From: Epiperipatus broadwayi
Taxonomy: Eukaryota > Onychophora > Udeonychophora > Euonychophora > Peripatidae
Direction: 5' to 3'
Length of the DNA: 64,000 bases
NCBI GenBank assembly: GCA_028023455.1
Contig: JAQFVV010012420.1
Span: forward strand, 7,955,194-8,019,193
A model generated the notes under the pieces. The model was not told the DNA's origin. It was given only the letters and a program-made list of their open reading frames with translations, and did not search any database. Position 1 is the stretch's first letter. Each line of letters begins with the position of its first letter. The position numbers and the translations under genes were made by a program. Below are positions 32,830-43,794 of this stretch, one piece after another.

Positions 32830-32838
32830 TTTATATAT
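32830..32838 (-). promoter_or_regulatory. TATA box in 3' LTR
   Basis: ATATATAAA on the minus strand, preceded by a G-run and followed by GGCTGGTCAGG. It is conserved in the other LTR at 40640-40648. Confidence 0.5.
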
Positions 32839-33696
32839 CCCCCCCATTACAGGGTGTATTCTCTCATCCCCTCCACAAGTTATTGCTTTTACATTTCTGT
32901 TTTTAATTAAATTATTAATCCCTGTTTTTAATTACTTAAGTCCAAACAATGGATTTAATTTTAGCTATCTCTTTGGAAAAAAATTTGTCTTACGATAACT
33001 TTATCTTTTAATTAATTTCAGAATTTCACAGACCATTTAAATTCCAATCCCTTGATTTCTTTAAACAATAAAATAAAATCACATTTATTTAATTAAATAA
33101 TTTTGAGTAGGTGTCAAGCTGAATGACCACTGATACAATTTCTACATTTTTTTTCCAAAAACATTATACAATAAAAGAAAGAGGTCATTGGCTTGCCTGC
33201 GGTCATGAACATTAAGTTCTAAAAAAAAAAAATTATAAAACTGTATACTTGTTGTCACATAAAAATTGTTTTTAAGTTTTCCAAAAAGAATATTCAACAA
33301 GCAACAGAAAAAAAAAATACAACATTTGAGAATCTAAAATAAAATCAAAAATCAAAATAAAACATGTTTACTGATGGGTTACTTGCAAATACATTTCAGT
33401 TTCCCACAATAATTTCTTTAATCCCCTACCATATTTATTCATATCATAAATAAATAAAAATATATAGCATTTATTAACAGCAAAATACATATTTACATGT
33501 GGTGTCCGCATTTGTTTATTTATAAGCATATTATCACCATTCATCCTATTTATTTACAATATATTGTGTGTGTAAGCAACAGAGAAAATATACCTGCACA
33601 GACCACTCCTTTTATTATAATATGTACATTTGTTTGGGCTGCAACTATGCTTGCAGCCATCTTTGTGGCAGTCATTTAAGACTGACTGTCACAATA

Positions 33697-33708
33697 CCCC
33701 CCTCCCTT
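33697..33708 (-). promoter_or_regulatory. Polypurine tract
   Basis: AAGGGAGGGGGG on the minus strand, three bases before the 3' LTR. It is the expected plus-strand primer for reverse transcription. Confidence 0.75.
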
Positions 33709-34044
33709 AATGAGACTTCTAAATGGGTTAACCATTTAAAGTCTATATTAAATTACTTTTACCTATATATAATATTATTGATGAATATACTAGTTCATTA
33801 CAAATTTAAAACGAAATATTAGTTTATATATTCGACTATATACGAAAGTGTTATTAATAATGAAAATAAAAATCTTAAAGGATATACTAATTTATATTTA
33901 GCTATATACACTAATACTAAAGAAAGTTTATAATAAAAAAAAAAAGTTTATATTGTAAAAAAGTTGTGTAAATAAGAAAATAAATCTTAAAGAATATATA
34001 TATACAAAAATAAAAATCTATTAATCGTAATGTCCAATGATTGC

Positions 34045-35070
34045 CTACCCAACAGGTTTCAGTGCATGAGCATTATATGAGCCCTTGATTCCCTGCTCAG
34101 TCTTTACCCAGAATGCGCTGTCACCACAGCATTCTACAATTTCAAATGGGCCTTCGTATAGGTTGAAAAATTTTTTAAATTGAGATTTTTCTGGGATGCT
34201 GACATGGGGTGTACGAACCATCACTTTATCACCGACCTTAAACTGATGCTGTGATGGGCATTTTCTTTTTTGTCTTCGGTGGCTCATTTTCCACATCTGG
34301 GCCCATGCTCTTCCCTTGTCCTTCTCCATGTCAATGGGTTTTTCTATGTTCCCTGGGAATTCAGTGTCGAATAGTTTTGGAACAGGTTTTCCGAAATGCA
34401 GCTGTATTGGCAGGAGTCCTGTAGATTCATTTACTGACCAATTAATAAAATTGAGTATCAGTGGCAATTGTTTGACCCATCCCCTATGATTTGTGGGTAG
34501 GTATGTGTGGAACAGTCTTCCCAACTCCCTCATAACCCGTTCGCATGGATTGCTTTGGGGGTTCCTGATGGATGTAAGGGTGTGTTTAATTTCTCACCTT
34601 GCTGTCCATTTATTCCATTCCTCTGATACAAATGGGGTTCCGTGATCAGATAAAATTGATTTTGGCTTTCCGACCTGCGGGAAATGCAGAGAATCTAATA
34701 CCCTAATAGTTTATTTTGTCGTGGTCCTGGACAAAGGATATGCTGCAACCCACTTTGAAAATAGGTCGTATACCACCAATAAGTATTTCTTTCTATTAAA
34801 AGGTGGCAGAGGACCATAAAAGTCAATGGCTATGATGTCATTAGGGTTGTTTGGGATGACTGATTTCATGTGACTAGTATATAATTTATTCTGTGTTTTT
34901 GCCCATTGACATACTTCACATTTGTTTAATGTGGCAATTATATCTCTGTGCATCCCTGGCCAATAAAACCACTGTTGAAGGCAGTATTTTGTTTTGTAAG
35001 TACCATAATGTCCATACAATTTGTGGATGTCCATGATGAGAGAGTTCTTCATTTGGGGTGGTACCATCAC
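34045..35070 (-). pseudogene. Gypsy integrase
   Basis: Minus-strand pieces at 34711-35070 and 34045-34533. The N-terminal zinc-binding region has HKLYGHYG followed by CEVC (HHCC pattern), with WFYWPGMHRDI between. The first catalytic Asp is in IIAIDFYGPLPP. The region of the second Asp (SDHGTPF-like, about 34640) is crossed by a stop and a frameshift. The third part starts with MRELGRLFHTYLP after the expected catalytic Glu. The C-terminal domain has KVGDKVMVRTP and LYEGPFEIVE, the GPF/Y-type module of Gypsy integrases. It would insert cDNA into the host genome. It is disrupted by at least one stop and one frame change, so it is inactive as it stands. Confidence 0.85.
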
Positions 35071-35125
35071 TCTTCAATCATCGCTTCCTTCTTGAATTTG
35101 ATAATATAGTGTGCCTTTGTCAATT

Positions 35126-35706
35126 TTATATCTGTGTATTTGTTTTTTCTGGTGAATTCTGACATTGTGTCATAATTTGACCTAGCTTTTTGTCTTCATG
35201 TTGTTTTTCAGTCAGTTGAGATAGACATTTCTTGATGCTTTCGCCAATGCAGGGCACAATATTAGCTATATATATGTTATCTAGATTTCTGTGTTGCTGT
35301 TGGATTGGGACTGGATGGTGGCTGAGTACATCAGCTACTACATTCTCATCCCCCCTACAGTACCTAACTGAGTAGTTAAATTCTTGGAGGAACATGCTCC
35401 AATGTACCAAACAGCTATTATTAAGGTAGCTGTGGTTGAGGAATTCCAAACTTTTGTGGTCTGTAATTGCCACTACCTCAGAACCCAACAGGATGGGTGA
35501 AACTTCTGAAATGCCCATACAATGGCCAGGGCCTCTTTTTCTGTAACAGTGTAGTTTATCTCCGGTCCTTTCAGCAGCTGGCTTATGAAATATGGTACTC
35601 CCACTTGTCCATCATGCTGGATCTGAGAAAGAGTGACCCCCAATCCATATCCACTACTATTGGTTTGGAGTAAAAATGGTCTATTAAAGTCCGGATATGC
35701 CAACAC
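35126..35706 (-). pseudogene. Gypsy RNase H domain
   Basis: Two overlapping minus-strand pieces (35473-35706 and 35126-35518). The opening FNRPFLLQTNSSGYGLGVTL matches the family's FILQTDASDYGLGAVL except that the first catalytic Asp is Asn. Next come YTVTEKEALAIVWAFQKF, holding the Glu motif, TDHKSLEFL, holding the second Asp, and the end ENVVADVLSHHP, resembling NVVADALSR. This domain removes template RNA during reverse transcription. A frameshift near 35480-35510 splits the ORF. With the first acidic residue replaced, it would be catalytically impaired even if the frame were intact. Confidence 0.85.
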
Positions 35707-36008
35707 AACTTGTTTTACAAAGTTTCTCTTTACTCTTTCAAATGCTTCCTCTTGTTCTTTCGTCCAACTCCAATGTATGTCTTTCCTAATGAGTCACAGC
35801 AATGGCTCCATTTAATCTGCAAATTTCTCACAGAATCTATTGTAGAAATTGCATAGACCCAAAAAAGAACGTACATTTTTCTTTGTTCGGGGTCTAGGAA
35901 ACTCAGTGATGGTCTTGATTTTGTCTGGATGTGGTTTGATTCCAGATTCTCCTACCAAATGTCCAAGGAATTCGATTTCATTGGATACCAGTGTGCTTTT
36001 TTTTATCT

Positions 36009-36497
36009 TTATGCCCTTATCTTGGCATTCTTTAAAAAATGTCTGCAGTTGTTGAAATGTTCTTCCATAGATGATGATGCCACCACAACATCGTCAACAT
36101 AAGTAATTATACTTTTCTTGACTTCAGGTGTTAGCACTTGATCTAAACACCATAGCAGTCCCACTCCACTGTTAATTAACCTGAAAGGCATGCGGTTAAA
36201 TTGGTACGAGTATCCCCCATATCTGAATGCAGTGTATTGATGGTCCACCAGATGTAACTCGATCTGCCAATAGCTGGCAGTAAGATCAAACATCGAGAAG
36301 ATACTTTTTCCTTTAAATTCCATTAGCAGTTCTTGTATAGGTGGCGGAATGGTGCAGTCAGGTATTGTTGCATGGTTCAACTGGCAAGCATCAAGACATA
36401 TTCTGATGGATCCATTTTTCTTTTTTACAACTACCAGAGGGTTGCAGTATGGTGAGGAGCATTTATCAATCACACCCCACTCCATCACCTGCTCCAA
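36009..36497 (-). pseudogene. Gypsy reverse transcriptase
   Basis: A 162-codon minus-strand open piece: GVIDKCSSPYCNPLVVVKKK, RICLDACQLNHATIP, FSMFDLTASYWQIEL (motif A, Asp present), FRYGGYSYQFNRMPF and SGVGLLWCLDQVL (motif B region), and IITYVDDVVVASSS (motif C, YVDD intact). The N-terminal 'D.R.LN' block is changed to LDACQLN. The piece begins after stop codons that separate it from protease and ends in a frameshift before the RT connection. It is the best-preserved pol domain and the catalytic aspartates remain. Confidence 0.88.
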
Positions 36498-36598
36498 TTG
36501 ATGCTTGACCTCTTCCTTGAATTTGTGAGGTATGGGGTATGAACATGCCTGGAATGGTTCTCCTGGCTTTAGTCTTATCCTTTGTGTATACCCCTTAA

Positions 36599-37156
36599 TT
36601 ATCCCTGGGGTATCAGAGAATATCGTGTCATAATCTTGCAGTAGAGATTTGAGTTTTTCTTCTCATTTGATGAAGCTATTCCAGCCATACTGACCTTTTC
36701 TTCCAGAATCTCTATGGTAGACTGGTTCATGCAACACAGTCCTGTCATACCAGACACTGATGACTGCGAGAATGGTATTTGGTGACCATTGCATATCACC
36801 CATTCTTTTTCATAATTTATATTACATTTGTTCATGTGCAAGAAGTCTGAGCCCAATACTGCCTCATGAATCAAGTTGCTCATGATCAGAAATACATGGC
36901 ATGTCATCACTCCCTGGTATTCTATTTGTATCCATATCTGGCGAGGTTCGAGCTTGGCCTTTCGGTTGTTTGCTAGTGTTACCTGGGCAGCCCGTAATGG
37001 AAGCGTTTCTACTCTAGGGTTACTAACAACTATTTTCTTATACAGATTTTCTGAGATTACTGAAATTTGACTACCTGAGTCCACTAATGCTAATGCTTCT
37101 ACCCCTTCTAATGTTATTCTTATCATGGGGCACTTTTGCGGTATGTATTCTGGCAC
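36599..37156 (-). pseudogene. Gypsy aspartic protease
   Basis: A 185-codon minus-strand piece. VEALALVDSGSQISVISENL carries the active-site DSG of retropepsins, and HEAVLGSDFLHMNKCNINYE is the second conserved block (ILG.DFL). It would cleave the gag-pol polyprotein. It lies between gag (37382-37810) and RT. About 200 bp between gag and protease contain no open frame, although the CCHC nucleocapsid would be expected there. Confidence 0.85.
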
Positions 37157-37381
37157 TCTATCCTCCCATGAACAAACTAGATTCGATATTTCCTTATATG
37201 AATCTGTATCTTTTTCTTCCTGTATGACCCGATAATGGTAGGGTCATACGGTCATATCTGTTTTATCTACTGGTCTGCCTTGCTGGTTGATGTCGATACT
37301 ATTTAGTAATTCCACTAGTTGTTCAATTGAGTTCATATTTGCCATTAGAAGCATTTGTTTGATATGGAATGGTAAATTGTG

Positions 37382-37810
37382 TCAGATTATTCTGCTGATC
37401 TGGCCCTCGGACATGTGACAGGCTTCTAAAGTCTGGAGCTTGGCCACTTGTCTTCTGAAGAACTTGGAGTAGCTCTCACCACCATCCATTTTATATTTTT
37501 CTTGCATTATTTGGTATAATACCATTTCTTGTCTTTCGTCACTCCAGAAGTTTCGCAGCAAAGCTTTTTTATATTCTTTGTACGTGCTTGGGTGGTGAAA
37601 CAGTGACTCCCACCATTCATGAGCATCCCCTTGGAGGTGGGTGTATGCTATGGTTAACTGGCTAGTATCATCCATCCTATTTATTTTAAAATAATTTTCT
37701 AAACTATTAAGATGTTCTATCGGAGCCTCACTTGTCTGCCCTTCGAACACTCTTATTTTTATAAAGTGGTTATTGTTTAGTGCATTTGTATAACTCATAT
37801 CTTCCTTCAC
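37382..37810 (-). pseudogene. Gypsy gag (capsid part)
   Basis: A 142-codon minus-strand frame with the retrotransposon gag pattern: IEHLNSLENYFKINRMDD, LTIAYTHLQGDAHEWWESL, YKKALLRNFWSDER and GESYSKFFRRQVAKLQTL. This forms the capsid shell. The codon at the annotated start is GTG, so this is not a native start: the frame continues from the coiled-coil ORF at 37807-38121 through a one-base frame change. A zinc knuckle was not found downstream. Confidence 0.85.
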
Positions 37811-38418
37811 TGATTTTTTAATTCTATATCTGCATTACTTTTGTCTATTTTATCTATTTTTGTATTTATTGTATCACTGCCTCCTTCCTTATCTATCTCA
37901 CATTGTTTTATCTGAGTATCTGATTCTACATTAGTAGCTTCTTGTTCATGTTTGTTGCTACTGCTAATTAGTATCATAATCTGTTGATCTATCTGCTTTA
38001 CTGTGTTTTGTATTTTCACTATTTTAGTATCATTTCCTACCAGCTTCTTCTCTATTTCGTATATTTTGCTATTGCAGCTATTTTCTATCTCACTTCTTTT
38101 TTCATCAATTCTTTCACGCATGCCCTGAAACTCTAGTCCTGTTGTGTTTTGTCTATTTTCTATAGCTTCTGTACATTTACTATTATTTAATACAAGGTTA
38201 TCATATTTTATTCTACATTAGGATTTTTTATTTTTTAATTCCTGTAATGTTTCATCTTTAACATTGTCTAGTCTTTGGGACATATCCTCCATCCTTTTCT
38301 CCATTTCCTTTTTTAAATCTTCTATTTGCCATGGTATCTTGGCTATTTCTTCTTTCAGTTCTTTTATAAAGTCTATCATCATATTCATTAACTTTTTTTC
38401 CTCCATTTCAAGTTTCAT
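37807..38418 (-). pseudogene. Gypsy gag N-terminal coiled coil
   Basis: Two minus-strand frames (38218-38418 and 37807-38121) rich in Lys, Glu, Asp, Ile and Asn with heptad-like spacing (for example ELKEEIAKIPWQIEDLKKEM). This is typical of the long coiled-coil N-terminus of some invertebrate Gypsy gags and should drive particle assembly. About 100 bp between the two carries stops. Similar in composition to the remnant at 10280-11235. Confidence 0.65.
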
Positions 38419-38484
38419 TCTGTCTTGCCTATAAAAATTTAATTCTCCACAATTTTATTTTTCACTATCACTATATCTCTATGC

Positions 38485-38575
38485 TAACAAAGTATTCTAC
38501 TTATTTCTAACAAAGTATTCTGTTTATTTCTTTGTCATTAAAACTCAACGCTAGCAAAGTATTCTATTTATTTGT
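38485..38575 (-). repeat. Three short repeats in Gypsy leader
   Basis: CAAAGTATTCTRYTTATTT occurs three times between the gag start region and the 5' LTR. Confidence 0.7.
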
Positions 38576-38829
38576 TTCTTTTTTACTAAATCTCGGTACA
38601 TTCGCACTTAGCTCACCCTAATTTGTTTGCCATCTATATATCTAGTATCTGTTAATTTATTTATTACTTTCTCTTTTTTTTTTATTCTCAATTGTAGCTT
38701 GCTATCAGCCCACACCTCTCCTATTAAAAACAATAATAATAATTTTTTTATTTCATTTATTATTTATATAACACAGCTGTGACCTCCACTATTAACTTAT
38801 GTGCATACGAATTGACTCGTGCCCAAAAA

Positions 38830-38843
38830 CACGTTGGCCGCCA
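38830..38843 (-). promoter_or_regulatory. Primer-binding site of Gypsy element
   Basis: TGGCGGCCAACGTG on the minus strand, seven bases after the 5' LTR end. It starts TGG as tRNA-primed sites do and resembles the TGGCGCCCAACG-type sites of other LTR elements. Confidence 0.6.
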
Positions 38844-38850
38844 TTTTTAC

Positions 38851-41502
38851 TGTAATGGTCGCTGCCTGCATCTCTATACACATTGAGCATGACATGCATT
38901 TTCTTACATCGAGCAGCAATTAAGAAATATTCAAAGGCATCCAAAATATACATTACTAAAATCATACCTTTGAAAGGTTTGTTTACTGCAACCTTTGCGT
39001 GCCACCTTAAGAAAGAGATTACTCCCCTCCCCAAGGGATATGATCATGTAATTAATAAAGAGTTATAATCTCTTATATTTTCTTTTATTATATATATGTA
39101 TAAAATCAATAGAAAAGTGAATGCCTAACGAATGATTCCCGATCCCGGTAAGTTTAATCCCTGACTAGCTCAATCAACTCATGATCTCGGGATGGTGGTT
39201 TGTTGCTTCGTTAACAGAAAAGGTCAAACAATAATATCATTATCAAATACACAGCACAACGCCATACTTTAAAATTAGATGTTAAATTTATTAAGCCCTC
39301 TATGATTATATAAATATTTACAGAATAAAGAAGAGAATAAACACACACATAAACGATATTAATTAAAATTCAAGCGTATAAATAAATTTTAAATAGTTTC
39401 ATAAATGGGAAAGGAATGGTCTGAAATTCTCCCCTGCTTACACTTTAAACCCAAAACTTGGAATAAATTACTTATATGAAAACAATGTGTATTGGCCATG
39501 GTATGCACGTGTTTCATAATAAAAAAAAAATGACCCTCACCCTTCCACTTGTGGTGATCTATACCTTTGTTTAAGTTAAAATAATGATTTAGCCATGAGT
39601 TAATGATATTTGAATCTTAAACGTTCCATAATATGAGTCCTGCACGTGGCGGACAATAATAATTATTTGGAACACTTTCTAACACACTTTTATTCCTTAT
39701 GGAAACAATCCTGTGCATAGCGGATGGAATAAATTTACTAGGGGAACAAACTCATGCTAAACTACAATTTGAATCTTAAAAGTTCCATAATAGAAGTCCT
39801 GCACGTAGCGGACAATAATAATTATTTGGAACACTTTCCTACACACTTTTATTCCTTATGAAAACAATCCTGCATGTAGTGGATGGAATAAATTTACTAT
39901 TATTACAAGGCAAAACACATACATCCAATGACCAAACCACCCAATTATTTCTATTTAACTATTTTGAAATATTTCCGATACTCCAATGAATTACGTGTAC
40001 CTTTATGTTAAAATTACAAAAGAAATATTTATAACTGAATTACGCAATTCATTGGTTCATTTAATAATAGCAATATTAGTAAAATAACGAATTACTAGTA
40101 ATAAGACACAAAAATAGATATAAAAACATAAATAATACTTCCCGAAGGCTTCGTTCTTCTCCGGGCTAGGATTTTGAGGGCGATATATATCTGCTGTGCA
40201 GGTGATTACTTAACAGGGCTTCAATGGAGGTTGGCAAATTGTCCATAGCAGCTACACTTTAAGAAATAGAAAGTCACATCACTGGATGGCTATGTAGGTC
40301 TTCGAGTGGTGCGAATGTACCGAACTTGGTCTCCTACTCCATGTTCATTGTTGTGTCACTAATAAATCTTGATTCCATTCCGTATTGCTTCCTTTCTTCT
40401 TTATTTAATTGGGCAGTATTCTTTCTCCCTTCGGTTAATACTTTTTAAAATACGTTCAGCTATTAATGACTCTTCCACTTGTTCAGCATTCCGAAAAAAT
40501 AGTTTTTACACTCATAATTCTGCTTTTCCGTCAGTACACTCCGAAAACTATACTGCTAACTCAAAGAGAACGGGTAAGAGTGCCCGTGAGTATCAATGAA
40601 TATAACCCAGCTAACTAATTAAATTTCACCTGACCAGCCTTTATATATCCCCCCCCATTACAGGGTGTATTCTCTCATCCCCTCCACAAGTTATTGCTTT
40701 TACATTTCTGTTTTTAATTAAATTATTAATCCCTGTTTTTAATTACTTAAGTCCAAACAATGGATTTAATTTTAGCTATCTCTTTGGAAAAAAAATTTGT
40801 CTTACGATAACTTTATCTTTTAATTAATTTCAGAATTTCACAGACCATTTAAATTCCAATCCCTTGATTTCTTTAAACAATAAAATAAAATCACATTTAT
40901 TTAATTAAATAATTTTGAGTAGGTGTCAAGCTGAATGACCACTGATACAATTTCTACATTTTTTTTCCAAAAACATTATACAATAAAAGAAAGAGGTCAT
41001 TGGCTTGCCTGCGGTCATGAACATTAAGTTCTAAAAAAAAAAATTATAAAACTGTATACTTGTTGTCACATAAAAATTGTTTTTAAGTTTTCCAAAAAGA
41101 ATATTCAACAAGCAACAGAAAAAAAATACAACATTTGAGAATCTGAAATAAAATCAAAAAATCAAAATAAAACATGTTTACTGATAGGTTACTTGCAAAT
41201 ACATTTCAGTTTCCCACAATCATTTCTTTAATCCCCTGCCATATTTATTCATATCATAAATAAAAAAAATATATAGCATTTATTAACAGCAAAATACATA
41301 TTTACATGTGGTGTCCGCATTTGTTTATTTATAAGCGTATTATCACCATTCATCCTATTTATTTACAATATATTGTGTGTGTAAGCAACAGAGAAAATAT
41401 ATCTGCACAGACCACTCCTTTTATTATAATATGTACATTTGTTTGGGCTGCAACTATGCTTGCAGCCATCTTTGTGGCAGTCATTTAAGACTGACTGTCA
41501 CA
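38851..41502 (-). repeat. 5' LTR of Gypsy element
   Basis: 2652 bp. It carries the TATA box at 40640-40648 and the quadruplicated motif at 39638, 39709, 39797 and 39868. In the first of these the motif contains the palindrome CACGTG. Short ORFs inside it (for example 41306-41488) mirror those in the other LTR and are not genes. Confidence 0.9.
40640..40648 (-). promoter_or_regulatory. TATA box in 5' LTR
   Basis: ATATATAAA on the minus strand, likely start of genomic RNA 25-30 bp downstream (about 40610). Confidence 0.5.
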
Positions 41503-41682
41503 ATAATATATATATATATTGCAATGGACAGACTTAATATAGTTCATTTATTTACATTTTCTCTATTTATTCGTGATGTGATATGACAGCTCTTTATCAA
41601 AATCAGAAATCTCTCAGCCCCTTGCCCAGAGAAATCTGTTAGCCATTTCACTTTCCATTTCCCATCTTAAATTTTTCCTATA

Positions 41683-42812
41683 CACCTGGGTCTCTTTTTA
41701 CGTGGACTTATTTAACACGATTTTTGAAGTTACGCGATTCATGTTTCACCAGAAGTCATACTCCGATAATGTGCTATTACTTTAAATAATAAATTTTGTG
41801 CACTTACTTTATATTGAAAGTAATAGCACATTATTGGAATTCGACTTTCATCTTAGTAATTTCAATATTTTCAGTGCTTTATAATAGTAAGATTTTATGC
41901 AATAATGAAATTAAAATCATGATTTCCACATTTTATGTATACACACATTAAATTTTACAAGATTGTTATGTAAATTTGTTCAAACATTGTGTGGGTTAAT
42001 TTTGCATTTTAAATCACATTCTGTTTTTGCTTTTTAAAAAAAAACGTAATCAATTATTAATCATTTAGTGTCTGCAAGTTTATTTTTAAAAGGTGAGTAA
42101 TAGCAGTGGGCACAATTAAATTTGGCAATTAAAAATTAAAATCTGATTTTTAATTGTAATTAACAATTTAAAAATTACTTACGGCGACTTGAAATTAATG
42201 TGATGTAAAACGAAATTTGATTTTTAAACGGAATTGAAAATTAAAAAATTAAAGACAAAAATAAGAATTTAACTTTTAGTTGTTAGTTTTAATTAAATTT
42301 TTCCCAGCAGTAGTGAATAAATGTCTTTTTATTATCATAAGTGGAAGTTCATAAACAATTAATAAAATCATCATCTCAAAGATTAATTACTAATTATGTT
42401 GTCAACAGAAAACCATTAACACAACATGAGAGTGCAAACGAACGTGTTTTTCGGCAAATAGCGACAATAATTAAAACGTGTATAAAAAAATGTAAATTAC
42501 TGTTACTGTAAATTATGCATACAAATATATTATTTTGAATAAAATTTAATATTATAGTTAAAAAAAGTTTGCCTTGTATCAATTTTTTTTTTAATTTGAA
42601 ATTTTTTATTAGTCATATTTTATTTCCTTATATTTTTTTTTTTGCGTGAATTTTAAAGTAATTTTACGTTGGTGCTTTGCTTTTATGCAAATTTTGAAAA
42701 ATCACAGACCACATCCCCCCTTTTTCAATGTAGGTTACATCTATTTTTGCACGATTTCGTTTGCGCTTGTTTTCTGAGGAACCTATCTATCGCATAAAAT
42801 GAGACCCAGGTG
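41683..42812. mobile_element. pogo/Tigger-like DNA element, TA target site
   Basis: The ends are inverted repeats: CACCTGGGTCTCTTTTTACG on the left and the reverse complement CACCTGGGTCTCATTTTATG on the right, flanked by TA on both sides (41681-41682, 42813-42814). The subterminal stretches TTTAACACGATTTTTGAAGT, TTACGCGATTCATG and CTGAGGAACCTATCTATCGC resemble Tigger ends. The second LINE copy (47000-47120) shows the uninterrupted sequence. There is no transposase ORF, so it is a non-autonomous or deleted copy. Confidence 0.75.
41755..41845. repeat. Internal inverted repeat, 29-bp arms
   Basis: GTCATACTCCGATAATGTGC... (41755-41783) pairs with 41817-41845 with four mismatches around a 33-bp loop, inside the pogo-like element. 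Confidence 0.8.
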
Positions 42813-42918
42813 TATTCTTCTCTATCCTGCTCCATCCCTTTTCCACAACATCATTTTTGTCCATTCCATGACTTTTATATCTAGATACCCTTATCTTTTT
42901 CCAAACCCAGCATAAAAA

Positions 42919-43113
42919 TCAAGAACCCACTTTCTGCATAACACTTTGTTTATATGTATTCTCCCACAACTTCATTATTTGTATCCTTTCTACTTGTAAG
43001 CATTTACATTCTATTAGCAAATGCCTAATATTATCCATGCCTTCTTTACATAATCTGCAGACTAAATTACCCACATTTATCCATTTATGTGTATATTCCC
43101 TTGTTGCTAACAA
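42919..43113 (-). pseudogene. LINE C-terminal Cys-His motif
   Basis: Minus strand: NLVCRLCKEGMDNIRHLLIE followed by CKC. This is the zf-RVT-like C-X2-C...H...C segment found after the RT in many CR1/Jockey-type LINEs, thought to bind nucleic acid. A paralogous piece is at 47090-47281. Confidence 0.75.
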
Positions 43114-43794
43114 TCCTGTTCAAGCCTTAAACAGTAAACTACTTTCCTTCTATTATCGTAAATTAACTCACACCTAATATTCTGTTTACTTCTATATATA
43201 TTTAAACTCTTTTTATTCTCCATCTCTCCCACTCTCTATTTTTTTTATTAATGCATGTATTATTTTATTTTTGCCACTATAACACTCAACAATAATTATT
43301 CCCTTTTGTACAAGTATACTGACATAAAGTTTTTATCCAAATCATTTGCATACCATACTATCTTTATCACCCATCTTGTTGCCTGTCCTTTATTTGTAAT
43401 GCAATTAAATACTATTTTGGCTATTGCAGTCTACTGAACATTTTCATTTTACTTTCTGTATCTTTCATATAAAAATGACCATCCCATTTCTCCTTGAATT
43501 GCCTTCTTTTCTGTCCACACATGTGCATCTAATCATGTCTTCCTACTTCTCTTTATACTTTTTCTACATAATCTAATACCCCTTTATTAACACATCATTA
43601 CACCTCTTGCTGTCACTTCCTTTCATGCAATTCTTGTTACATCATATTTATTATAAGAAAATTGTTAATTTTTTTTTATCAGTCTCTTTCTTTTCTTTGC
43701 TTTAATTGCCATTTTTTTCTCCCATTCATCCAAGCAATTCTCCTGATTACTTAGATGATTCCCAAATAGTTATACCTATTCACCATATTTAACT

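Larger units (their letters stand above)
31049..33693 (-). repeat. 3' LTR of Gypsy element
   Basis: 2645 bp, very similar to 38851-41502 except at the plus-strand left end (element U5 side), where the pair diverges about 9% over roughly 180 bp. It contains a duplicated 158-bp block (31808-32095) and a TATA box. Short ORFs inside it, such as 33497-33679, are repeated in the other LTR and are not genes. Confidence 0.9.
31049..41502 (-). mobile_element. Ty3/Gypsy LTR retrotransposon, structurally complete, 10.45 kb
   Basis: Two long direct repeats (31049-33693 and 38851-41502, about 2.65 kb) start TGTAAYGGTC and end GACTGTCACA on the plus strand; in element orientation that is TGTGACAG...TTACA. 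Reading right to left: 5' LTR, primer-binding site, leader, coiled-coil/gag, protease, RT, RNase H, integrase, polypurine tract, 3' LTR. This protease-RT-RNase H-integrase order is Ty3/Gypsy. No envelope ORF lies between integrase and the 3' LTR (only about 350 bp). All ORFs carry stops or frameshifts. It inserted in an AT dinucleotide repeat (31026-31048; 41503-41520), so the short target duplication cannot be resolved. Confidence 0.9.

Noticed and set aside
33497-33822. Overlapping 60- and 84-codon ORFs
   Set aside because: They lie in (or run out of) the Gypsy LTR and the first recurs at 41306-41488 in the other LTR, so they are repeat shadows.
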